From CAYMZZ01 sp047600605 (GTDB lineage: Bacteria > Bacteroidota > Bacteroidia > Chitinophagales > Chitinophagaceae), in contig JASGKK010000001.1 in NCBI GenBank assembly GCA_047600605.1, positions 496,001 through 560,000 on the forward strand: a stretch of 64,000 bases of DNA, written 5' to 3'. The notes below the pieces were generated by a model. That model saw nothing but the letters and a program-made list of their open reading frames with translations, had not been told where the DNA came from and did no database searches. The position numbers and the translations under genes were made by a program. Of the stretch, positions 6,608 through 14,458 are shown in pieces; position 1 is the first letter of the stretch, and each line of letters begins with the position of its first letter.

Positions 6608-9142
6608 TTAATCTTTGGGATTCAGTGAATTGTCGATACGAGTGGCGATATCCTGCAGGTGGTAGCGGGTCATCGGATCAGCTACTACGGCAGCTGCTGC
6701 ACGTGCTTCTGAGCGCAGAGCGGTCAGGTGAGCGCGGAGCATACTCTTGATATCAGACTTGTCGGTATTGACCAGCGGACTGCCACCGAAGTTGATGGTA
6801 ATAGCACCAGCAACGGGTTTGGGTGGGTTCAGCAGGTTATCCAGTATGCTGATGTAGGATTTCTGCAGGTTACGGCGGTATACGTCAATCTTTCCTTTGG
6901 TAACCAGTTCACCCCAAACACCTTTTTTGAGGTCGCTCATCAGATCGGTGAGTGCATAGGCATTGGCGCCGAGTTTGGCCTCGCCATCGATCAGTTTTGA
7001 CATGGTGCGAACAGACAGGAGGCGGTTGAGTGCTCCATCCTGCAGGTTGCCGATTGTATTCAGCGCACTGATGCCGGTGCGGCTGAAGATATCGTCATTG
7101 AGCAGCCAGGTCGGTGTGGCAAACAGGTTTTTGTTGAGGAATTCTACCGCTTCGCGTTGTTTGGCTTTGGGCGTGATCTCATATACGGGACCTTTTTCCT
7201 CTACCATCTTAGGCGTTTCCATGATACCACCTACATATTTGCTGACATGGCTGATATACATGGTAAACTGGCCTGTCACCTCGCGGTAGATATCGGCCAG
7301 GTTGGTGTAATCCTTATTGGGTTCTTTGGTCCACTCCATCAGGTTGGGAACAATGCGTTGCAGATTTTTGATTCCGTAGAACGCACCTTTCATACCATCA
7401 TCACCCACCTGCTCGCGTTGTGAGCGGGGATCATCGGGATTGGTTTCAGTACCAAACCACAGGCGATTGTCTTTCAGACGCTCGATCACCCAATTGTTGA
7501 CGTATGTTTTTTCTTCATCTTCATTTTTGAATTGCATGAAACGTTTGTAGCCCCACTCAATAGCCCATTTGTCATAATCACCGATACGGGGGAAAAGACC
7601 AATGCGGCTAATATTGTCTTCGGGCTGTGCCACGTAGTTGAAACGGGCATAGTCCATAATAGAGGGTGTATGACCATTGGCTTCAACCCAGGCTTTATCG
7701 CGCAGTTTTTCAACCGGCACTGTGGAGCTGGAACCGTAGTTGTGACGGAGACCCAGTGTGTGACCTACTTCGTGCGAAGAAACGAAACGGATCAGCTGAC
7801 CCATCAGGTCTGTATCATAGGTCATTTTGCGGGCACCCGGATCTACAGGAGCGCATTGTACAAAATACCAGTGATGGATCAATTGCATTACGTTGTGATA
7901 CCAGTTGATATGGCTTTCCATGATTTCGCCGCTGCGGGGATCGCTGATGCTGGGACCGCTGGCATTGGGAATATCAGAAGGTTTGTATACGATCGCTGAG
8001 TAGCGGGCATCTTCGAGGCTCCATTCAGGATCCTGCTCTTTGGTAGGAGCAATTTTAGCAAATATGGCATTTTTGAAGCCTGCTTTTTCAAAAGCTACCT
8101 GCCAGTCATTTACACCCTGGATCAGGTAAGGGATCCAGTCTTTGGGTGTGGCGGGGTCGATATAGAAAATGATGGGTTTGGCAGGTTCTACCAGTTCGCC
8201 GCGTTTGTATTTTTCAACATCTTCGGGTTTGGGTTCGAGGCGCCAGCGTTTGATGAGGCGGACTGCTTCGACGCCCTGGGGGTTAGCATCAAAATCGGTA
8301 TATCCTACAGCAAAGTAACCTACACGTGGGTCGAAGTAACGGGGTTGCATGGGTACTTTGGGCAGCAGTACAAAAGAGCTGTTCATCTCAATGGTGAGGT
8401 TGCCGCCGGGAGCACCGCCAGCCATGCCCGGAGCTGCAGAACGGCTATAGGTTTTCACCGTAGCGATTTCGAGGTTCATCGGATATGAACGGATGCCTGA
8501 AATATATGATTTGTCATTTTGCTGACCACCGATGCGCATAGCAGTTTTGAGACCGCTGCTGAAAAACAGTACATCATTGTCACCGCTTACAAAATCAGTC
8601 ACATCAATTACAGTACCGGCAGAATCTTTTGCGAAAGCTTTTACATCAAAGGCTGCAGCAATCGGCTGTACGTTTGATTTGGTAACAGCGGTAAACATGG
8701 GCGATGTGGAATCCTTGGCATATTCGGCAAAAGATACATTGCGAAGAAATACCTTGTTGTTGGGGCCTTTTTCAAAGCGCACTACATTCTGACCAATCTG
8801 GTCACCTGCGAAACCGAAGAAACCATTGCGCATACCGGCAGCAGCTTTGGAAATACGGTTTACGACGAGGATGTCGCGGTTGAGCATGGAGTCAGGAACT
8901 TCAAAGTAGTATTTGTCTTCTACTTTGTGCACGGTAAACATGCCTTTGTCACTTACTGCTTTGGATGTGATCACTTCTGCATAGGGCTTGGGACCGGTGC
9001 TGGGTCTGGCTGCTCCGGGAGGCAGTGCGGGGCGGGCCGTTGTATCAGCTGCCGCAGGAGGACGGGTTCTTGTTTGCGCTGAGCTTGCCTGTACCAGCAG
9101 AGAAGCCATCAGTGCAAATGAAAGGTGGTTTAAATAACGCAT
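6608..9142 (-). CDS. Secreted zinc-dependent metalloprotease (DUF5117/DUF5118 met-zincin family)
   Basis: 844 residues with a signal peptide (MRYLNHLSFALMASLLVQASSAQ) and then a Pro-rich linker. The DUF5118/DUF5117 region spans about residues 50-300 (MFTVHKVEDKYYFEVPDSMLNRDILVVNR). The catalytic site HEVGHTLGLRHN (about 455-466) is the extended HExxHxxGxxH met-zincin motif, with a downstream Met-turn candidate (PSIMDY). The C-terminal part is helical. It is a typical large periplasmic or secreted peptidase of Bacteroidota; the substrate is unknown. The gene sits between infC and rpmI, each side closed by a hairpin terminator, so it forms its own transcription unit inside the split translation-factor cluster. 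Confidence 0.92.
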   Translation of the reverse strand: MRYLNHLSFALMASLLVQASSAQTRTRPPAAADTTARPALPPGAARPSTGPKPYAEVITSKAVSDKGMFTVHKVEDKYYFEVPDSMLNRDILVVNRISKAAAGMRNGFFGFAGDQIGQNVVRFEKGPNNKVFLRNVSFAEYAKDSTSPMFTAVTKSNVQPIAAAFDVKAFAKDSAGTVIDVTDFVSGDNDVLFFSSGLKTAMRIGGQQNDKSYISGIRSYPMNLEIATVKTYSRSAAPGMAGGAPGGNLTIEMNSSFVLLPKVPMQPRYFDPRVGYFAVGYTDFDANPQGVEAVRLIKRWRLEPKPEDVEKYKRGELVEPAKPIIFYIDPATPKDWIPYLIQGVNDWQVAFEKAGFKNAIFAKIAPTKEQDPEWSLEDARYSAIVYKPSDIPNASGPSISDPRSGEIMESHINWYHNVMQLIHHWYFVQCAPVDPGARKMTYDTDLMGQLIRFVSSHEVGHTLGLRHNYGSSSTVPVEKLRDKAWVEANGHTPSIMDYARFNYVAQPEDNISRIGLFPRIGDYDKWAIEWGYKRFMQFKNEDEEKTYVNNWVIERLKDNRLWFGTETNPDDPRSQREQVGDDGMKGAFYGIKNLQRIVPNLMEWTKEPNKDYTNLADIYREVTGQFTMYISHVSKYVGGIMETPKMVEEKGPVYEITPKAKQREAVEFLNKNLFATPTWLLNDDIFSRTGISALNTIGNLQDGALNRLLSVRTMSKLIDGEAKLGANAYALTDLMSDLKKGVWGELVTKGKIDVYRRNLQKSYISILDNLLNPPKPVAGAITINFGGSPLVNTDKSDIKSMLRAHLTALRSEARAAAAVVADPMTRYHLQDIATRIDNSLNPKD

Positions 9143-9259
9143 ATCGTATAGTTATGGATAAAAAAAGGATTTCTGCAGCAGGTTCCTATTGGTTGCGGCA
9201 GCAATCTGAATTGGATGCCCAAATTCCGCAAAACATGCTTACGTAACAAATAAAATAAA

Positions 9260-9284
9260 AGACCCGGAAGCATGTTCCGGGTCT
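9260..9284 (-). terminator. Intrinsic terminator of thrS-infC
   Basis: AGACCCGGAA (9260-9269) and TTCCGGGTCT (9275-9284) form a perfect 10-bp stem with a 5-base loop. On the minus strand TTTTATTTTATTT follows. It lies 20 bp after the infC stop. Confidence 0.92.
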
Positions 9285-9304
9285 GAATGTATAAAAGATG
9301 TGGA

Positions 9305-9937
9305 TTACTTCTTTTTCCCTTTCGGTGCAAACATTGCCAGCATGCGCCGGCCTTCCATCTTAGGCATATTTTCCAGTATACCTACTTCGGCCAGCCGTTC
9401 AGCAAATTTCAACAACAACAGTTGTCCTCTTTCCTGAAACTGGATAGCACGGCCTTTGAACTGTACATAGGCTTTCACCTTATTGCCGTCTTTCAAAAAG
9501 CCTTCGGCATGTTTTGCCTTGAAGTCAAAGTCATGATCATCCGTATTGGGAGTAAAACGGATTTCTTTCACTTCGGAGACTTTGCTTTTGGCTTTCATCT
9601 CCTTTTCCTTCTTCTTCTTATCGTAAAGGAATTTATTATAGTCAATGATCTTGCAAACGGGAGGATCTACCTGGGGAGAAATCTCTACCAGGTCCAATTG
9701 CATATCCTGCGCCATACGCAGGGCATCCTGGGTATTGTAGATACCCACTTCCACATTATCGCCAACCAGTCGTACCTGCGGTACACGGATATACTGGTTA
9801 ATACGATGTTCGGCTTCTTTGCGAGGAGCCATGCGGCCTTTAAAGCCACCCTTATTGAATCCACCACCGCCGGGTCTGAAACCTCCCCCGCCTGGTGGCC
9901 TGTTGAACCCGCCTCCGGGTTTTTGAGGTACTGCCAT
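9305..9937 (-). CDS. infC: Translation initiation factor IF-3 with Gly-rich N-terminal extension
   Basis: IF-3 keeps 30S and 50S subunits apart and checks initiator tRNA pairing. The canonical IF-3 begins at about residue 36 (MAPRKEAEHRINQYIRVPQVRLVGDN). The N domain is followed by the Lys-rich linker (YDKKKKEKEMKAK), and the C domain has VKEIRFTPNTDDHDF and KVKAYVQFKGRAI. The first 35 residues are a low-complexity Gly/Pro/Phe/Arg stretch with GGGGF repeats, not part of the bacterial core fold. ATG 9937 is the upstream start; an internal ATG at 9832 would make a protein without the extension. It lies 99 bp downstream of thrS and ends just before a terminator. Confidence 0.97.
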   Translation of the reverse strand: MAVPQKPGGGFNRPPGGGGFRPGGGGFNKGGFKGRMAPRKEAEHRINQYIRVPQVRLVGDNVEVGIYNTQDALRMAQDMQLDLVEISPQVDPPVCKIIDYNKFLYDKKKKEKEMKAKSKVSEVKEIRFTPNTDDHDFDFKAKHAEGFLKDGNKVKAYVQFKGRAIQFQERGQLLLLKFAERLAEVGILENMPKMEGRRMLAMFAPKGKKK

Positions 9938-10036
9938 TTACGTTTTTTAGTTTATAAAGTTGTTTTCTTCCTGACTGTAAATTATTCTGGAATTCTGAAT
10001 CTGGAAAATTTTTAATAAGATAAAACCATTTCTGCT

Positions 10037-11977
10037 TTAATCCGCCCTTCTTTCACTGATTTCAGCCGTCGTTTCGGCAATGAACTCTTCCAGGGATTTT
10101 ACGCCCAGATCGCCCCTGCCCTGGCGACGGATCGCCACTTTGCCTTCGTTCATTTCCTTTTCACCGATTACCAGCATATAAGGCACTTTCATCAGCTCTG
10201 TGTCACGGATCTTTTTGCCGATCTTTTCATTGCGGTCATCCAATTCTGCACGGATACCGGCTTTTTTCAATGCCTTTTCCACCGAATGGGCATAGTCCTG
10301 GAACTTATCGCTGATCGGCAACACTTTTACCTGCACTGGCGCCAGCCATACAGGGAAACGTCCGGCATACTGCTCCAGCAAAAAGCCAATAAACCGCTCA
10401 TGTGTACCCAGCGGCGCCCGGTGAATGATCAGGGGTGTCTCTGCTTTGTTATCCTGCGCAGTATACTGCAGCTTGAAACTGCGGCCCTGTGAAAAATCCA
10501 CCTGGTTGGTGGCCAGGGTAAATTCACGTCCGATCACACTGTATATCTGCACATCGATTTTAGGTCCATAAAAAGCGGCTTCATCCTGTACTTCCACAAA
10601 AGGAATACCTGATTCGATAAGCACATTGCGCACCATCGTCTCTGTTTCCTTCCAGAGTTCCGGTTCGTTTACATATTTAATACCCAGCTTTTCGGGTGAG
10701 TGCAGCGACAGGCGCATTACATATTTCTCGATACCGAATATTTTGAAATATTTCAGGTACATGTCGTTTACCGCTCTGAACTCATCGTTGAACTGTTCTT
10801 TGGTACAATAAATATGCGCATCGTTCATGTGCAGGCAACGTACCCGCATGAGACCAAACAATTCACCACTTTGTTCATAACGGTATACGGTACCATACTC
10901 AGCAATACGGAAAGGAAGATCACGATAGCTTTTGGGCTCTGCCGCAAAAATCTTGTGGTGATGCGGACAGTTCATGGATTTGAGATAATATTTTTCTCCA
11001 TCCAGTTCCATCGGCGGATACATACTGTCTGCATAATAAGGCAGGTGACCGCTGGTGAGGTACATGCTTTCCTTGGCTATATGCGGCGTAACAACGCGCT
11101 TATAACCTGCCTCCAGTTCTGTTTCCTTGGCCAGTTTTTCCAGCTCTTCGATCACTACTGTACCATTGGGCAGCCACATAATGAGTCCCTGCCCCACATC
11201 ATCATCCATGGTATAGATACCGAGCTCTTTACCCAGTTTGCGGTGATCGCGTTTTTTCGCTTCTTCCAGCAGGGCCAGGTGTGCATCCAGCTCTTTTTGT
11301 GAAGGGAAGCTGACACCATATACCCGGGTAAGCTGTTTATTTTTCTCATCTCCTTTCCAGTAAGCGCCGGCAATATTGGTCAGCTTTACGGCCTTAATAA
11401 GTCCGGTATTCGGAATATGCGGACCACGGCAGAGATCTGTAAAACCACCCTGGGTATAGAAAGTAATATCGCCATCATTGAGGCCGCCGATCAGATCCAG
11501 TTTATACGGATCATGTTTGGCAGTAAAATACTGAATAGCTTCCGGCTTGCTTACTTCCTTACGTACATAAGCATTATTCTGTTTGGCCAGTTCATTCATT
11601 TTCTTTTCGAGCGCTGCGAGATCTTCCTCGGTCATTTTGCGGTCGCCCAGGTCCATATCGTAATAAAAGCCGGCAGGATTTTCGGTTGCGGGTCCAACCC
11701 AGAATTTTACGTCCGGAAATAAAGCTTCCACGGCTTCCGCCATCAGGTGAGCAGAAGAATGCCAGAATGTTTTTTTGCCATCCAGGTCATCCCAGGTCAG
11801 AAAGCGTACGGTGGCATCTTTGGTGATAGGACGCGTAGCATCCCATACCTGTCCATCAACGCTTGCTGCCAGCACTTTCCTGGCCAGCCCCTCTGAAATG
11901 GATTTTGCAATATCGAGCCCGGTAATACCTGCCTCATAGGTTCTGACGGCACCATCGGGAAAAGTAATGTTGATCAT
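10037..11977 (-). CDS. thrS: Threonine--tRNA ligase
   Basis: Charges tRNA-Thr with threonine. 646 residues, normal length. Domains in order: TGS (about 1-62), the SAD editing domain with HSSAHLMAEA (about 73-82), and the class II catalytic core with zinc ligands in KSMNCPHHH and LHMNDAHIYC and motif 3 around LGTHERFIGFLLEQ. The anticodon-binding domain is at the C-terminus (PVWLAPVQVKVLPIS). Start 11977 (MINITFPDGAVRTYE) fits the TGS start. infC follows on the same strand, as in many bacteria. The leader between 11978 and about 12036 contains a short CTCCG/CGGAG stem. No T-box is expected in this phylum and none was seen. Confidence 0.98.
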   Translation of the reverse strand: MINITFPDGAVRTYEAGITGLDIAKSISEGLARKVLAASVDGQVWDATRPITKDATVRFLTWDDLDGKKTFWHSSAHLMAEAVEALFPDVKFWVGPATENPAGFYYDMDLGDRKMTEEDLAALEKKMNELAKQNNAYVRKEVSKPEAIQYFTAKHDPYKLDLIGGLNDGDITFYTQGGFTDLCRGPHIPNTGLIKAVKLTNIAGAYWKGDEKNKQLTRVYGVSFPSQKELDAHLALLEEAKKRDHRKLGKELGIYTMDDDVGQGLIMWLPNGTVVIEELEKLAKETELEAGYKRVVTPHIAKESMYLTSGHLPYYADSMYPPMELDGEKYYLKSMNCPHHHKIFAAEPKSYRDLPFRIAEYGTVYRYEQSGELFGLMRVRCLHMNDAHIYCTKEQFNDEFRAVNDMYLKYFKIFGIEKYVMRLSLHSPEKLGIKYVNEPELWKETETMVRNVLIESGIPFVEVQDEAAFYGPKIDVQIYSVIGREFTLATNQVDFSQGRSFKLQYTAQDNKAETPLIIHRAPLGTHERFIGFLLEQYAGRFPVWLAPVQVKVLPISDKFQDYAHSVEKALKKAGIRAELDDRNEKIGKKIRDTELMKVPYMLVIGEKEMNEGKVAIRRQGRGDLGVKSLEEFIAETTAEISERRAD

Positions 11978-12036
11978 TCCGTATTTCGTCCCTTTTTTCT
12001 AAAGTTTTTGCTCCTCCGGATGTCGGAGAAGGTCTG

Positions 12037-12044
12037 CAAAATTA
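12037..12044 (-). promoter_or_regulatory. Candidate -7 box for thrS
   Basis: On the minus strand TAATTTTG matches the Bacteroidota -7 consensus TAnnTTTG, about 60 bp before the thrS start. No TTG/TTTG -33 box is found at the usual 17-23 bp spacing, so support is weak. Confidence 0.25.
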
Positions 12045-12222
12045 GTGTAAAATAAAGATATTGAAGCATCCATGATTGCAAGAGCGGGACTTCATTTTTT
12101 AAAAACCGGATGACCGGAAAAATTCCGGGACTGTCCCTCCTTTTTCTGACCAATGTTAAAAAATCCCCAACTGTTCTTGCTTCAATCGCTTAATTACGAA
12201 CGGATTCGTTAGTTTTGGCCGG

Positions 12223-13368
12223 ATGAAAAGGTGTCTGAAGCGATCATTTTTCCTGCTGTTTGCGACCCTGTTGCTGGGAAGTAAGGGGACTTTTGCCCAG
12301 AACCTTACGGGTATCTGGCGCGGATATTTTAAAACAGACCTGGGTGATACTTATAAACTCGAGATACAGATCAAGCAGAGCAATAACGGATTCAAAGGGG
12401 TAACCTATTCCTATCTCACAACTGTTTTTTACGGCAAGGCCACCCTCACTGGTACCTTCAACAAGGCAGCCAAATCGGCTGTGATCCGTGAACTGCAAAC
12501 TGTAGAATTGCGCATGAGCGCCGGATCAGTTCCCTGCATTATGAAATATATGCTGGAGTATTCCCAATCAGGTAAGGAAGAATTCCTGGAAGGTGTGTAT
12601 AACAGCATTTATGAGAAAGACGCCTATGGAGGTAAAAGAGGGGATGATTGTGGCGGTGGTATTGTACGTCTTCGTAAAGTGCCTACGTCGGATTTTTACA
12701 TAGAGCCATTTCTGCGTCCGCCTACTGCGGCCAAACCCAAAACACCTGCCACCGGCAACAATACGCCGGCAAAGACCAATACAGGTACAACTACAAAACC
12801 TGCGGTAAAGCCACCTGTTACAACCAATAAAACGGCAAAAACGACAACCCCGCCTGCTAAAACACCGGCAAAGAATACCAATACCTCTACCAAAAATACC
12901 GTACCCAATCAGCCCCGCAATACTCCTGTGCAACCTCCTCCGGTTGACAGTGTAGTGCGCGCGCAGAAAGATATCAGCAAGCCCCTGCCCAAACCGGTTA
13001 TACCCCGTCCTGAAGTTTTAAAAACGAGGCAGAATGAACTCATGAAGGCTCTGGTGATAAATCATGAAGATGTGACCATTAAAATATTCGATAATGGGGA
13101 GATCGATGATGATACCATTTCGGTGTACCTGGATAATAAACTGATATTATCGAATAAACGACTGACTGCTTCGCCACTTACATTCAGATTCAAACTGAAT
13201 GAAGATGATCCCGATCATGAGTTGGTAATGGTAGCAGAGAACCTGGGTCGTATTCCGCCCAATACTTCACTGATGATTGTAGAAGCCGGCGATCAGCGGT
13301 TTGAAGTACGGATCACTTCAACGGAGCAAAAAAATGCTGTGGTACGCTTCCGGTATGAAAAGAAATAA
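12223..13368 (+). CDS. Secreted protein with Thr/Pro-rich linker, function unknown (tandem paralogue 1)
   Basis: 381 residues with a signal peptide (MKRCLKRSFFLLFATLLLGSKGTFAQ). The N-terminal domain of about 140 residues starts NLTGIWRGYFKTDLGDTYKLEIQI, with paired Cys (PCIMKY, DDCGGG). About residues 165-245 are a low-complexity linker of Thr, Pro, Lys and Asn. A C-terminal beta domain of about 120 residues contains VTIKIFDNGEIDDDTISVYLDNKLIL and LGRIPPNTSLMIVEAG. The next gene has both end domains in the same order but no linker, so the pair arose by duplication. The ...GxWxG... start resembles lipocalin-like folds, but I would not assign a function. The protein is likely periplasmic or at the surface. 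Confidence 0.8.
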   Translation: MKRCLKRSFFLLFATLLLGSKGTFAQNLTGIWRGYFKTDLGDTYKLEIQIKQSNNGFKGVTYSYLTTVFYGKATLTGTFNKAAKSAVIRELQTVELRMSAGSVPCIMKYMLEYSQSGKEEFLEGVYNSIYEKDAYGGKRGDDCGGGIVRLRKVPTSDFYIEPFLRPPTAAKPKTPATGNNTPAKTNTGTTTKPAVKPPVTTNKTAKTTTPPAKTPAKNTNTSTKNTVPNQPRNTPVQPPPVDSVVRAQKDISKPLPKPVIPRPEVLKTRQNELMKALVINHEDVTIKIFDNGEIDDDTISVYLDNKLILSNKRLTASPLTFRFKLNEDDPDHELVMVAENLGRIPPNTSLMIVEAGDQRFEVRITSTEQKNAVVRFRYEKK

Positions 13369-13455
13369 TTAGCAGCTTTTGACAAGGCAGATTGTATTTG
13401 CCGTTTCTGTAATTTTTGAAATAGCTTAATGCTTTTTCACTTACTTTCAACCCCG

Positions 13456-14274
13456 ATGCAAAGACTCCTGGTTCTGTTTTTATTTCTGACCGCCATATCC
13501 GCCAGCGGACAACAGATCAATGGCTACTGGAAGGGGCGCCTGGTCATGGAACCGGGAGGATGTTTTCCTGTATACAATATCGAATTTCAACTGCAGCTGG
13601 ACGAATCGAAGATTTCCGGCAACTCGTACCATTATTCCGATACCTCCAATTACGTCAAAGAAGAGTTTGAAGGAAAATTCGATACGGTTACAAAAGCGCT
13701 CAATATCCAGGAGCTGAAGGTTTCGATATTTAAGATCCCGGCAGATTGTATTCCCTGTATTAAAAATTATACGCTCACCTATCATACCGATGGCCGTGAA
13801 GAGCAACTGCGCGGCAGTTGGACCGGCAAGACCATGGATGGAAAGACAGCCTGTCCATCGGGGTCGATCGTGATGACACGTATACAAAAATCAGCCTTTA
13901 CTCCTGCCCTGCCTCCGGATCTCGCCAATAAGAAAACAGAACTGGTGAGAGAAATCTTTGTCGATACAGGTACAATCCGCCTTGATTTTTATGATAATGG
14001 TCAGATTGATGGCGATACCATTTCTGTATATGTCGACAACATCCCTGTTGTGCTGAATAAAATGCTTAGCACCAAGCCGGTAACGGTTTTTATTAAAATA
14101 GATTTTCAGGCTCAGCAACAGGAAGTGATCATGGTAGGTAAAAACCTGGGCACCATCCCTCCCAATACGGCATTAATGATAGCTCACACAGCCGAAAAAA
14201 GGTACCAGCTTAACCTTACATCGGATGAGAAGAAGAACTCGATGGTGAGGTTTATTTATCAGAAACCGAAATAG
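13456..14274 (+). CDS. Secreted protein, function unknown (tandem paralogue 2)
   Basis: Start chosen at ATG 13456 because MQRLLVLFLFLTAISASGQQ is a good signal peptide; the frame is open from 13429. The product is 272 residues. It parallels the preceding gene: INGYWKGRLVMEPGGCFPVYNIEFQL matches the first domain, IPCIKNYTLTYHTDGREEQLRGSW matches the Cys-containing middle, and IRLDFYDNGQIDGDTISVYVDN with LGTIPPNTALMIAH matches the C-terminal domain. The Thr/Pro linker is absent. The two genes are 87 bp apart on the same strand and probably co-transcribed. No catalytic motif is recognised. Confidence 0.78.
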   Translation: MQRLLVLFLFLTAISASGQQINGYWKGRLVMEPGGCFPVYNIEFQLQLDESKISGNSYHYSDTSNYVKEEFEGKFDTVTKALNIQELKVSIFKIPADCIPCIKNYTLTYHTDGREEQLRGSWTGKTMDGKTACPSGSIVMTRIQKSAFTPALPPDLANKKTELVREIFVDTGTIRLDFYDNGQIDGDTISVYVDNIPVVLNKMLSTKPVTVFIKIDFQAQQQEVIMVGKNLGTIPPNTALMIAHTAEKRYQLNLTSDEKKNSMVRFIYQKPK

Positions 14275-14276
14275 GA

Positions 14277-14455
14277 ATTTGGTGATTGGAGGATTTGAAA
14301 ATTTGAAGATTTTGCAAAACCAGGTTTTCTGTGAAGACGATGAGGTGATTCCCTGTTTTATGAATCATATAAAATAAAAGAGGCTGCTCGAAATTTTGAG
14401 CAGCCTCTGCCGTATTTATATCTTCAAATTTTCAAATCAATACATCTTCAAATCA
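14277..14455. repeat. Mirrored octamer-word element A (ATTTGNNN)
   Basis: Left arm 14277-14310 is in strict 8-bp register: ATTTGGTG, ATTGGAGG, ATTTGAAA, ATTTGAAG. The right arm (14420-14455, reverse strand) carries ATTTGAAG, ATGTATTG, ATTTGAAA, ATTTGAAG. The inner 19 bp (14292-14310 and 14420-14438) are a perfect inverted repeat, while the outer words have diverged. A GC-rich terminator sits in the loop. The element fills the gap between two convergent genes. Confidence 0.85.
14379..14408 (-). terminator. Intrinsic terminator of the M28 peptidase gene
   Basis: AGAGGCTGCTC (14379-14389) and GAGCAGCCTCT (14398-14408) form a perfect 11-bp stem with an 8-base loop. On the minus strand it is followed by TTTTATTTTATA. 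Confidence 0.88.
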
Positions 14456-14458
14456 GTA

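Noticed and set aside
10700..11302. Plus-strand frame inside thrS
   Set aside because: It is a shadow frame opposite a clear thrS; no family resemblance.
12568..12933. Cys-rich minus-strand frame opposite the Thr/Pro linker
   Set aside because: It is the antisense of a low-complexity Thr/Pro/Lys stretch; the Cys and Gly content follows from that composition.
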